This document shows, piece after piece, positions 50,416-58,686 of a stretch of 64,000 bases of DNA (position 1 is its first letter; every line of letters begins with the position of its first letter). Location of the stretch: NCBI GenBank assembly GCA_017503735.1, contig JAFVSN010000026.1:1-64000 (forward strand), in the 5' to 3' direction. Below the pieces are notes generated by a model. That model made no database searches. It had not been told where the DNA came from and worked only from the letters and a program-made list of their open reading frames with translations. The DNA comes from Lachnospiraceae bacterium. Its GTDB lineage: Bacteria > Bacillota > Clostridia > Lachnospirales > Lachnospiraceae. Both the position numbers and the translations under genes were made by a program.

Positions 50416-51525
50416 TCAAAATACAAACAAAAGCATCCTCGTCCCTTTTGTTACTCTCTGTGCATCAAATTTCAATTTGTCGACTAGAGTTACAAAGTCA
50501 GCAAACTGATTTTGCGCATCTATAGATGGTACCATTACATCCAGCTTCTTTGCCATAGCTATAGAAAGATATGCCACCGTAGAACCCGCCTGTAATGCAT
50601 CAATCTGTTTTCTAAAACCTGGCATTTCAAATAAATACGAAATATATAAAGGTGTCACTCTACTATCATAATGGGATAGCCATGTAATCATTCCGTCTTG
50701 AAAATAGAATTCATCATCTTCCTTTACTATATAACACCGCCCCAATGTTCCCCTTGCTGTAAGTAAAATATCTCCGCTTTGCGGAACTAATCCTTGTTCT
50801 TTCAGTTCCTCATACCGTGTCTCTGGAATAAACAAATCACACTCTAACGAACCATTGTCCATTCTATTTACTAAATCAGATATTCTGAGGAACGGTATGC
50901 CTGTCAGACTCTGCTCGCTTTGATATATGCGCTTGCTAGAACCAACATCACAGAGAGCTTCCAGTTTACATATTTCCCATTTTTGTTCATTAATATCTGG
51001 ATTGCCAAAGAGTTCTACAAATCGGGATTTGATAAGATTGTCAAGTTCTTCGATTTCTTTTCGCCTTTTATCAATTATATTTTGAACAGAATCCAAGATG
51101 CCCACAATAAAAATCTGTTCGTCCTTTGATGGTACTCCAAAACTATATTTCTTTATATCTGGAACAGTCAACTGCGGAATTGATGTTCCGCTTGATTTTG
51201 GCTTGCAACTTTTTAATGCATAATGCATATACCTCAAATCAACCAACTCTTGCTTTGGTACAACTGTAATCAATCGAACTACTGGCACAAATGGCTCTGT
51301 TCTAATCGCAGTATATCCAATAGTTCCTCTTGCAGCCACCGTTACACTTGGCTCATATTCCCTTGCTTCGTCTGTATATCCATATAATCCTTCGTCTCTT
51401 TCCGCATTTGCATAAATTGGTACTGTAAACTCTTCTGTTTTCACTTCTGAAAATCTATCCTTTGGCACATCTCCTCCAGCATAGATTCTTTTACACAATT
51501 TTTCTATACAGATACTCTCTTGCAT
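50416..51525 (-). CDS. hsdS: Type I restriction specificity subunit (second copy)
   Basis: A 369-residue DNA-recognition subunit with two target recognition domains: TRD1 (~5-140; SGTSIPQLTVPDIKKYSFGV) and TRD2 (~185-330; GSTVAYLSIAMAKKLDVMVP). They are joined by the helix EELDNLIKSRFVELFG, identical to that in hsdS1. The C-terminal helix lacks ~10 residues compared with hsdS1. GTG at 51540 lacks a ribosome site; ATG at 51525 has GGAG nine bases upstream inside the 26-bp repeat shared with hsdS1. It follows the recombinase gene by ~30 bp and is in the same direction, so it can be expressed. Confidence 0.88.
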   Translation of the reverse strand: MQESICIEKLCKRIYAGGDVPKDRFSEVKTEEFTVPIYANAERDEGLYGYTDEAREYEPSVTVAARGTIGYTAIRTEPFVPVVRLITVVPKQELVDLRYMHYALKSCKPKSSGTSIPQLTVPDIKKYSFGVPSKDEQIFIVGILDSVQNIIDKRRKEIEELDNLIKSRFVELFGNPDINEQKWEICKLEALCDVGSSKRIYQSEQSLTGIPFLRISDLVNRMDNGSLECDLFIPETRYEELKEQGLVPQSGDILLTARGTLGRCYIVKEDDEFYFQDGMITWLSHYDSRVTPLYISYLFEMPGFRKQIDALQAGSTVAYLSIAMAKKLDVMVPSIDAQNQFADFVTLVDKLKFDAQRVTKGTRMLLFVF

Positions 51526-51529
51526 CCTA

Positions 51530-51555
51530 ATCATCTCCACAAATCTGAATTTGCG
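51530..51555. repeat. 26-bp direct repeat, copy at hsdS2 5' end
   Basis: Identical to 53771-53796. Includes CAAATCTGAATTTG, a short palindrome with 5-bp arms, and the hsdS ribosome site. A nearby 8-bp match (TGCATCCT) extends the similarity. Copies are 2241 bp apart and flank hsdS1 and the recombinase. Confidence 0.9.
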
Positions 51556-51556
51556 G

Positions 51557-52528
51557 TTATCCGATGAATTTTCTATGAGAATTCTTTACATTGCTCTGAT
51601 TCACCATTGCATAATGCATCGTAGTATCAATCTGCTGATGCCCTAACAGGCGTTGTACTTGCTCTATCGGCATTCCTTTGTCTATTGCTTTGGTTGCCAT
51701 AGAACGCCTGAATTTATGCGGATGTACTTTTTCAATATCGAGTCTTCGCCCAAGATTTCTCAATCGTATCTCTACTCCACTTATCTGTAATCGTTCACTT
51801 GGCTTGTCCAATGTCACGAACAATGCTTCGTTTCTATCTGTTCTACTTTTCAAATACTCCTGTAAATGAATTTTAGCCCTTGCATCAAAGTACACGCGCC
51901 GTTCCTTATTTCCTTTACCATACACGACACATTCTCGTTCTTCAAAGTTAATGTCTGCCTTGTTGAGATTCACCAATTCTCCCACTCGTATTCCAGCTGA
52001 ATACAACAAATCAATAATTGCCAAGTCCCTAATGTTTTTACAGTTATCACGCAAAACTTCAATGTTTTCATCTGAAAAAGTTTCCTTCACCCGCGTGCCG
52101 GTTCTCACCTTATGAATTCGTCGTATCGGACTTTTCAATATATGATCTTCATCTTCTAACCACGAAAAGAAACTTGATAGATTCCGACGAATATTGTCAA
52201 TTGTTACTCGACCACAATTATTCTTTACCTGATACTGCGTTAAATACTCTCGTAAATCCTCTGTTGTAATCTGTCTTACCGGTGCCTTTATATCAAAAAA
52301 CATATTTTGGATCGTACTTCGATAATACTCTATGGTACGTTCAGAGCACCCCTCAATCCTTTTGGCAGCAACAAACATATCAAGGTACTCTTTATTATCA
52401 ATCTCTCTTGTAATATCCAGCTCTGACCTCTGCAAATATTTCAGCAGACATTCCTGTAATCTTCGCATCTGCTGGACATCAAGGCATTCCGACATATCAT
52501 TCAGTATTTTACAAATCGCATTCTCCAT
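51557..52528 (-). CDS. Tyrosine recombinase between two hsdS genes
   Basis: A 323-residue XerC/D-type site-specific recombinase. It has an N-terminal SAM-like core-binding domain (~45-130) and a catalytic domain with Arg in YSAGIRVGELVNL, Lys in GKGNKERRV, HPHKFRRS (HxxR), LLGHQQIDTTMHYA (His) and nucleophile Tyr306. All catalytic residues are present. Recombinases placed next to hsdS genes in other species rearrange the specificity genes, which is the likely role here. Its ribosome site is in the loop of the 52528-52565 hairpin. Confidence 0.93.
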   Translation of the reverse strand: MENAICKILNDMSECLDVQQMRRLQECLLKYLQRSELDITREIDNKEYLDMFVAAKRIEGCSERTIEYYRSTIQNMFFDIKAPVRQITTEDLREYLTQYQVKNNCGRVTIDNIRRNLSSFFSWLEDEDHILKSPIRRIHKVRTGTRVKETFSDENIEVLRDNCKNIRDLAIIDLLYSAGIRVGELVNLNKADINFEERECVVYGKGNKERRVYFDARAKIHLQEYLKSRTDRNEALFVTLDKPSERLQISGVEIRLRNLGRRLDIEKVHPHKFRRSMATKAIDKGMPIEQVQRLLGHQQIDTTMHYAMVNQSNVKNSHRKFIG

Positions 52529-52565
52529 TTTGGTATACTCCTTTTTTTCACCCAGTATACCAAAA
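52528..52565. promoter_or_regulatory. 12-bp inverted repeat around the recombinase ribosome site
   Basis: TTTTGGTATACT (52528-52539) and AGTATACCAAAA (52554-52565) are perfect complements around 14 bases. On the minus strand the loop holds AAAAAAAGGAG and the stem base meets the ATG at 52528. It could be an autoregulatory site, a translation control hairpin, or a recombinase binding site. Confidence 0.75.
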
Positions 52566-52594
52566 TCACTTTTTTCTGCAAGAACACATTCAAC

Positions 52595-53830
52595 TTATCC
52601 GAAATGCTTCTGCATAAGTGAATCCATAAGCTGCTGTGTTTCATCTAAGGATTTCTGCACTTCAACTTTCAATTTGTCGACTTGTTTAACAAACTCAACA
52701 AACTGTTTCTGAATGTCCATAGGTGGAACAAGAATCTCAAGTTTTCTAATATCACCCAATGAAATAAATTTTTGTGTCCCGCCTCTTACCTTACTCAAAA
52801 CAGCATCATCGAAGTAATCCGACTGAAGCAAGGCACGAATATAAATATTCAACACACTTGAATCAGCTCTGAACTTAATTAGAGCCACATTCTTAATAGC
52901 AAAATCGGGTTCTATATCAACGATTACAGGCTTTCCAACTGTTCCTATCATAGGCATTATGATATCGCCACTATCGACCTTTGACCTTTCGTTGATTTTA
53001 TTGAAGTCTGCTTCACAAATGAGAGAACAACCTGTCAGGTCGATTTTTCCACCTGTTACGTTTTTTGATGTAACTAGCGGATACCCTGTTTCATAATACT
53101 TCGGTGAGTCGTGTGTTCCATCTCTAACATCGCAAACTGACCCGAGACTATCTTTTTCCCACCCAAAAGGATTCAGAACCGTATCCCCAAACAGCTCGAC
53201 AAATCGGGATTTGATGAGGTTATCCAACTCTTCTAACTGTTGCCTTCTTTTCTTGAGAATTTCTTCTGTACGAGAAAGGATATTTACTACTTTTCTTTGT
53301 TCTTGAACTCCAATATCTGGTATCTCAAATTTTAAAAATTTTGCTTGATTAAGATGTGCTATTGTACATCCGACCTTAATCTGCTCAATGAAGCGGATAA
53401 AACTACCACTTCTTAATGCATACACTAAATATGTTGGTAATAAAGCTTCTTCATTGCGTGGTCGTACAACAAATACCCCACTATTAAGCGTTGCTGGCTT
53501 ATCAAATTTATCTACAATTGCAACTTTACCTATCGTCCCATCTTTTGTTACAAGGACATCATTCTCCTGTAATTGAATATGACTATCTTGATCGTATCTA
53601 TCCTTTGTTACATAATGACAATTCTGAAAATCTATCACACCATCAAGAAAATCCACACCTGTAACCAAATAATAATCACCCGAATCAAGATATTCTGCTT
53701 TTGTTAACCCTTGCCACCCTATTCTCGCATGTAAGGTACAAGCATCTTCTATTTTTTGCATCCTCATCTCATCATCTCCACAAATCTGAATTTGCGCGAG
53801 TAATTTGCTATACCGTTCGGTTGTCGGCAT
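52595..53830 (-). CDS. hsdS: Type I restriction specificity subunit (first copy)
   Basis: A 411-residue DNA-recognition subunit with two TRDs (~25-175 and ~215-365). The first ends in GCTIAHLNQAKFLKFEIPDI and the second in GTQKFISLGDIRKLEILVPP. The central helix is QLEELDNLIKSRFVELFG; the C-terminal helix reads DKLKVEVQKSLDETQQLMDS. ATG at 53830 is the outer start but has a poor ribosome site; ATG at 53767 or 53761, after GGAG in the direct repeat, may be the true start, giving about 388-390 residues. It follows hsdM by 37 bp. Both TRDs differ from those of hsdS2. Confidence 0.9.
   Translation of the reverse strand: MPTTERYSKLLAQIQICGDDEMRMQKIEDACTLHARIGWQGLTKAEYLDSGDYYLVTGVDFLDGVIDFQNCHYVTKDRYDQDSHIQLQENDVLVTKDGTIGKVAIVDKFDKPATLNSGVFVVRPRNEEALLPTYLVYALRSGSFIRFIEQIKVGCTIAHLNQAKFLKFEIPDIGVQEQRKVVNILSRTEEILKKRRQQLEELDNLIKSRFVELFGDTVLNPFGWEKDSLGSVCDVRDGTHDSPKYYETGYPLVTSKNVTGGKIDLTGCSLICEADFNKINERSKVDSGDIIMPMIGTVGKPVIVDIEPDFAIKNVALIKFRADSSVLNIYIRALLQSDYFDDAVLSKVRGGTQKFISLGDIRKLEILVPPMDIQKQFVEFVKQVDKLKVEVQKSLDETQQLMDSLMQKHFG
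53771..53796. repeat. 26-bp direct repeat, copy at hsdS1 5' end
   Basis: Identical to 51530-51555 and in the same orientation. Here it reads in frame as part of the outer hsdS1 start (QIQICGDD); at the other copy the same frame ends in a stop codon. Confidence 0.9.
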
Positions 53831-53867
53831 AACTCAACTCACTATCTCTACTCTATCAACTTCACCA

Positions 53868-55370
53868 CTATAATTCCAACAGAGCCTTCAACTCTGCCAT
53901 TTCCATTGCAATCTCTGCCTCTATCTTCTCGATATTCGCAAATATTTCACTTGTCGGCGGATATTCCACTGCCTTGTACTCTACCTGCTTATACTTATTG
54001 ATGGATAAATCATATTCATTACCCACAATCTCATCCTTCGGTACAAAGAAAGACTTATCGGTTCTCTTTCTGCCAGCCTCCCCCTCTAAGTTATGGAATC
54101 TGGAAATAATATCACTAATATCATTCTCTGCTACCGGAGTTCTCTTATCATCCAGACTGAGTCCGTCAGCGGTCATATCATAGAACCACACCTTGTCTGT
54201 TCCGCCATGCCCCGTCTTGGTAAAAATCAGAATACCGGTAGACACTCCCGCATATGGCTTAAACACACCGGATGGCATAGAAATGACCGCTTCCAGTCTA
54301 TTTTCCTCTACCAACTCTTTACGAATTGCCTTGTGGGCTGTAGAAGAACCGAACAATACGCCGTCCGGAACGATACACGCACATCGTCCTCCCACCTTAA
54401 GCATCCGTACAAACGCCGCCAAAAACAGCAACTCTGTCTTCTTAGTCTTACATACCTTTAATAAATCCGCAGATACAGTATCCGCATCCAAACTGCCCTT
54501 AAACGGCGGATTTGCCAAAATTAAAGAATACTTTTCCCGATCCTGATTCTGGTCCGACAGGCTATCCCGGTATTCAATAAACGGACTTTCCACACCATGC
54601 GTCATCATATTCATTGCACCGATACGAAGCATAGTTCTATCCATATCAAATCCATGGAACATATGATTCATATAGTGGTCTTTTTTTTGCCGTTCAAAAA
54701 AGATTTCTTCTTTGTGATGCTCTTTTAAATATTCCCCTGCCGTCACAAGGAACCCGGACGTGCCGCATGCCGGGTCACAGATGATATCATCCGGTTTTGG
54801 TTGCATCAGTTCCACCATCATACGAATGATATGACGCGGTGTTCTAAACTGTCCGTTTCGTCCGGACTGTGCTATCTTGGAGAGCAGATACTCGTAAACA
54901 TCCCCTCGGATATCCACATCCTTCACCTCTGCCATCAAACGATAAATATCATCCAATGCGTCTACTACTTTAGAAAGTAATAACGGAGTCGGCAATTTAA
55001 AAATAGCATCGTCCATATATTTGGAATACGCACTGTTCTTGTCTCCGTGAAGATTCTTGATAAACGGGAATACCCATTCCTGCATCACGGAATACATCCG
55101 TGCCGCCGGAAAATCATGAAATACAGACCATTTCAACTGGGAACCGTCAATAGTTCTGTCACCAATCTGCACCTCATTCGCAAACATACTCTTATACGGT
55201 AATCCGAGCATGGCACTCTCTTTTGCCCTCAAATTATCCGTATCATCCAAATCATGGATAAACATCAAATATGTTACCTGCTCTATTACATCCAGTGGAT
55301 TTACCAATCCACCGGCTGCAAACACATCCCACATACTATCTATTTTATTTTTCAATTCTCCGGTAATCAT
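53868..55370 (-). CDS. hsdM: Type I restriction methyltransferase M subunit
   Basis: N6-adenine methyltransferase of the type I complex, with an N-terminal helical HsdM_N domain (~5-140) and catalytic domain. The SAM-binding motif is CDPACGTSGFLV (~199-209) and the catalytic motif IV is NPPF (287-290). At 500 residues it is full-length. Its ATG overlaps the fic stop by 4 bp (ATGA), so fic and hsdM are translationally coupled. Confidence 0.96.
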   Translation of the reverse strand: MITGELKNKIDSMWDVFAAGGLVNPLDVIEQVTYLMFIHDLDDTDNLRAKESAMLGLPYKSMFANEVQIGDRTIDGSQLKWSVFHDFPAARMYSVMQEWVFPFIKNLHGDKNSAYSKYMDDAIFKLPTPLLLSKVVDALDDIYRLMAEVKDVDIRGDVYEYLLSKIAQSGRNGQFRTPRHIIRMMVELMQPKPDDIICDPACGTSGFLVTAGEYLKEHHKEEIFFERQKKDHYMNHMFHGFDMDRTMLRIGAMNMMTHGVESPFIEYRDSLSDQNQDREKYSLILANPPFKGSLDADTVSADLLKVCKTKKTELLFLAAFVRMLKVGGRCACIVPDGVLFGSSTAHKAIRKELVEENRLEAVISMPSGVFKPYAGVSTGILIFTKTGHGGTDKVWFYDMTADGLSLDDKRTPVAENDISDIISRFHNLEGEAGRKRTDKSFFVPKDEIVGNEYDLSINKYKQVEYKAVEYPPTSEIFANIEKIEAEIAMEMAELKALLEL

Positions 55371-56431
55371 AACAAATCATTCTCCCTGTTCCATGTGTAT
55401 TTTGTAAAACGTCCACCACTAATCTTTAGTATTTCTCCGGCAGAGAGCAACTCATTTAAAGTCTTCTGTATCGTTGCCTGACTGATATCCGGGCATTTTG
55501 CCATAAGTTCCGCCTTGGTCACTGTTCCTAACGTATTCTTTATCACTTCTCGAACCCGCTCCGGCTTTGACAGGCCACTCGTTGTAATCAGCTTTACACG
55601 TGCCGAAAACTCTCGGTAGGTACTTACAATAATACCAAGCATATATCTCACAAAAGGCTCATAGTCATTCTGTTCCTCATGCCACCCATAGGAACTTTCT
55701 TGTAACACTTCGTAATACGTGGTCTTTGACTTCTCTATTGCTTTTTCGATACTGATATATTTCCCTACAATATACCCCGCACGATATAAAAGCAATAAAG
55801 TTAACAAACGACTCATACGACCATTTCCGTCATTGAATGGGTGAATGCATAGAAAGTCAAGTACAAACATAGGAATTATCAACAACGGGTCTACCGTTCC
55901 ATCTGCCAATACTTCCTCAAAAGCTTTGCATAATGCATTGATTGCTTCCGATGTTTCCCATGCCGGTACCGGTTGAAAACGTACCTTCTTATTTCCCCGA
56001 CTATCGATTTCTGCAATGACATTATCCGAACTCTTATACAACCCTCCAATATTCACACCTATAAATTTATATAAGTCCCTATGAAGTTGTAAAATAAAGG
56101 TCGGTCGCGGAGGTATATGGTCGTGAGATTCATGAATCGTATTTAAAACATCTCTATACCCCGCTATTTCCTTCTCATTTCTTGTTTTAGGCATTGTTTT
56201 ATCTTTTAACAACATCTTCAATCTCTCATCTGAAGTATAGATACCCTCAATCTTATTGGATGCCTCAGTACTTTGTATTTTAGCTATTTCCATAAGCTGT
56301 TCAAGCGTGTCGGCTTTCGCCTCAATAAACAGTGTTTGTTCACCTTTATACTCATGAATACACGTAAGAAGTGATACAATATCAGGTGTAAGAAGCTTTT
56401 GCCATGTTTTTGTATAATCAATCGTTCTCAT
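55367..56431 (-). CDS. Fic-family AMPylator with N-terminal inhibitory motif and C-terminal HTH
   Basis: A 354-residue Fic protein. The core motif HPFNDGNGR (197-205; catalytic His197) predicts transfer of AMP to a target protein. An upstream S58-xxx-E62-G63 (SNKIEG) matches the inhibitory helix of class II Fic proteins, so activity is probably self-restrained. Residues ~285-350 are a winged HTH (VTKAELMAKCPDISQATIQK), suggesting DNA binding, possibly autoregulation at the palindrome upstream. It is the first gene of the restriction operon and overlaps hsdM by 4 bp. GGAG precedes ATG at 56431. Confidence 0.93.
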   Translation of the reverse strand: MRTIDYTKTWQKLLTPDIVSLLTCIHEYKGEQTLFIEAKADTLEQLMEIAKIQSTEASNKIEGIYTSDERLKMLLKDKTMPKTRNEKEIAGYRDVLNTIHESHDHIPPRPTFILQLHRDLYKFIGVNIGGLYKSSDNVIAEIDSRGNKKVRFQPVPAWETSEAINALCKAFEEVLADGTVDPLLIIPMFVLDFLCIHPFNDGNGRMSRLLTLLLLYRAGYIVGKYISIEKAIEKSKTTYYEVLQESSYGWHEEQNDYEPFVRYMLGIIVSTYREFSARVKLITTSGLSKPERVREVIKNTLGTVTKAELMAKCPDISQATIQKTLNELLSAGEILKISGGRFTKYTWNRENDLL

Positions 56432-56479
56432 ATTATTTGCTCCGTTTCCTATCTAAAAACACTACACTACTACAATTAA

Positions 56480-56571
56480 ATTATATCTCTTCAATTACAT
56501 AAAAGTCAAGTTCAATTTACTATTTTTCTTCAAAATTAGTAAATTGAACTTGACTTTTAGTAAATTAAACT
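56480..56571 (-). promoter_or_regulatory. Promoter and palindromic operator of the fic-hsd operon
   Basis: Minus strand: TTGACT (56509-56504; 18-bp spacer) and TATAAT (56485-56480). A perfect 22-bp inverted repeat (56501-56522 with 56537-56558; arms begin AAAAGTCAAGTTCAATTTAC) overlaps the -35. A third half-site, TAGTAAATTAAACT, lies at 56558-56571. A regulator binding here would block transcription; the Fic HTH is a candidate. Confidence 0.8.
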
Positions 56572-56586
56572 CTATTCAAAACAGCC

Positions 56587-57405
56587 CTACAACAACTCCA
56601 GCATTTCCAAACTCTTAAACTTCCGCCCGATATGCAAATCTACAAACTCCTTTAATATCTGTTTCAGCTGCCCCCGCACATCCTCCGATACCGTAAAGGT
56701 ATACAAACTCTCAATAGGCGTCGCTAAGATATATTGCATAGTATAAAGTGTGGAACCGGACACCGGAAGAAACTTCTCCCCAGGCACAAGCCCGGTAGCT
56801 GTACCCGCTTCCTGCCCGCCGAAAGTTCGACCCTCTTCTCCTACAAGCTCCGTCCACAGTTTGTCCGCACATTCCTTACAAATACATCCGCCGCTTTTTG
56901 CGGAAAACCAATGCAGATTTTCTTTTTTTCTGCACTTTACGCATTCATACACCTGAGGAGAGATACCTCCCACGGATAACATTTTCAATTCGAAGATGGA
57001 GCGCACTAATTCCGAACCGATGGATTTCTTTAACAGTGCCCCCAAAGAGCGATACAAAACCTTTAATTCTTCCTTTGCGGGAAGTCCTTCCCGCGTTACC
57101 GTTTCGGCAAATTCACAAAAGTATACGCCGTAATACACTGCTTCCAAATCCGTCCGCAACTCCGCGAAAAAGTTTTCCGGTTCCGCGGCCTGTAAGGTAT
57201 AAGAATCCCTTCCTTCGTACAAAGTGAATTTCCCGAACACAAAGGGCTGACTGCATCCGGAAAGCATCGCTGTGGGGCGACGCACTCCGTTTGCAAACAC
57301 AGAAATTTTCCCTCGTTCTTTTGTCAAAAGCACCAGACGTCTGTCGTACTCTTTATTCGGTTGTGCCGACAGAATCATTCCTGTCACCGTAATGCTCTCT
57401 GCCAT
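56587..57405 (-). CDS. recO: DNA repair protein RecO
   Basis: A 272-residue RecFOR-pathway mediator that helps load RecA on gaps and anneals DNA. It has an N-terminal OB fold (ITVTGMILSAQPNKEYDRRLV, GKISVFANGVRRPTAML), a helical domain, and a zinc site (CVKC and CICKEC). Between zinc site and C-terminal helices is a ~40-residue Gly-rich insert. AGGGAGAG precedes ATG at 57405. It overlaps the yqzL-like gene by 53 bp. It marks the edge of core genes next to the restriction operon. Confidence 0.93.
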   Translation of the reverse strand: MAESITVTGMILSAQPNKEYDRRLVLLTKERGKISVFANGVRRPTAMLSGCSQPFVFGKFTLYEGRDSYTLQAAEPENFFAELRTDLEAVYYGVYFCEFAETVTREGLPAKEELKVLYRSLGALLKKSIGSELVRSIFELKMLSVGGISPQVYECVKCRKKENLHWFSAKSGGCICKECADKLWTELVGEEGRTFGGQEAGTATGLVPGEKFLPVSGSTLYTMQYILATPIESLYTFTVSEDVRGQLKQILKEFVDLHIGRKFKSLEMLELL

Positions 57406-57523
57406 AGGACTCTCCCTGTACCTTCTGTTCCTCTTTGTTCCTTTGTTCCACCGCCCCGCGATAAGACAAATAGTCTGTCACGCTTCCGGTTGTTCTGAAT
57501 TTTTCCCAATACTCTTCTTCCAT
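57353..57523 (-). CDS. yqzL: YqzL-like small protein between era and recO
   Basis: A 56-residue protein starting MEEEYWEKFRTTGSVTDYL. This resembles the YqzL pattern (aromatic-W-x-F-xx-TG-xx-xx-YL) encoded at the same place in Bacillus. The rest is charged and probably unstructured. ATG at 57523 has GGGGGTG upstream; the frame could start at 57565 but lacks a site there. Its last 53 bp overlap recO in another frame. Function unknown. Confidence 0.65.
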   Translation of the reverse strand: MEEEYWEKFRTTGSVTDYLSYRGAVEQRNKEEQKVQGESYGREHYGDRNDSVGTTE

Positions 57524-57695
57524 TGTCGCACCCCCGTATATAAAAGTTTCGGTCATTTTCTGCACATTACGTTACCCTGAATCCGTTCCGACGTACCGAA
57601 CAAATTCGGTTACAAAAATAGCTTCTCCGAAACATACAAAAATACACTGATACGATAATCCTAGGGGTTGGAAAAATTTTGGGGCTTGACACGGT

Positions 57696-58646
57696 TTATT
57701 CTTCCTCTGTACGCTCTACGTAACCGTAGTTTTTCAATAGAAAATCACTGTCGCGCCAATCTTTCTTAACTTTTACCCAAAGCTTTAAGTTCACCTTATA
57801 CTCGAATAAAAGCTCGATTTCTTTTCTGGCCTCGGTGCCGATGCGTTTTAACATGGCACCCTGTTTTCCGATAATAATTCCCTTGTGGGAATCTCTCTCA
57901 CAAATAATCGTGGCATCAATGTCTACCAAACGGCCGTCCGGACGCTCCTTCATCCGTTCAATGGCTACGGCAATACCGTGAGGAATTTCATCGTCCAACA
58001 AACGGAGTGCTTTTTCTCGTACAATCTCTGCCGCAATCTGACGTTCCGGTTGATCCGTTACCGTATCTTCATCATAGTACATCGGTCCTTCCGGAAGCAG
58101 GGAAAACAATAACGACTGTAGCTTATCCACATTCCGGCTCCGCAGGGCACTGGTCATAATAACCCCGGCAAACGGATACACGTCTTTATACGTCTCCTCT
58201 GCTTTCAAGAGCATCTCTTTCTCAACTGTGTCCATCTTATTAAGCACAAGAACCACCGGTGTTTTGGTACGGGCAAGTACTTCCAAAATATGCTGTTCTC
58301 CCGCCCCGATATAATCCGTCGGCTCTACCAGCCAAAGAATCACGTCCACCTCGGAAAGAGTCCCTTCCGCCACATTGACCATATACTCGCCCAGCTTATT
58401 CTTTGCCTTGTGGATCCCCGGGGTATCTAAGAAAATGATCTGTCCGCGGTCATCGGTGTACACCGTCTGAATCCGGGTCCGGGTGGTCTGAGGCTTATTG
58501 GAAGTAATCGCAATCTTCTGCTTAATCAGATGATTCATCAGCGTCGATTTTCCCACATTGGGTCTGCCGATTAATGCCACAAATCCGGAACGGAAGCCCC
58601 GCTCACCTTTCCCTGCTTTTTTATTTTTCTCACTGTTTTGTGCCAT
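57696..58646 (-). CDS. era: GTPase Era
   Basis: Essential GTPase for 16S rRNA maturation and 30S assembly. The 316-residue protein has G1 GRPNVGKST (27-35), G3 DTPGIHKAK, G4 NKMD, and a C-terminal KH domain with GIIIGKQGAMLKRIGTEARK. An ~18-residue Lys/Gly-rich N-terminal leader is present. It follows the M16C peptidase gene by 40 bp. Confidence 0.96.
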   Translation of the reverse strand: MAQNSEKNKKAGKGERGFRSGFVALIGRPNVGKSTLMNHLIKQKIAITSNKPQTTRTRIQTVYTDDRGQIIFLDTPGIHKAKNKLGEYMVNVAEGTLSEVDVILWLVEPTDYIGAGEQHILEVLARTKTPVVLVLNKMDTVEKEMLLKAEETYKDVYPFAGVIMTSALRSRNVDKLQSLLFSLLPEGPMYYDEDTVTDQPERQIAAEIVREKALRLLDDEIPHGIAVAIERMKERPDGRLVDIDATIICERDSHKGIIIGKQGAMLKRIGTEARKEIELLFEYKVNLKLWVKVKKDWRDSDFLLKNYGYVERTEEE

Positions 58647-58686
58647 AGTTTTCTCCTTGTATCCGTTTCTTACCGGCTACTCTTTC

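Noticed and set aside
51557-52528. Prophage or integrative element integrase
   Set aside because: No phage or conjugation genes and no tRNA attachment site are adjacent; its place between two hsdS genes fits specificity switching.
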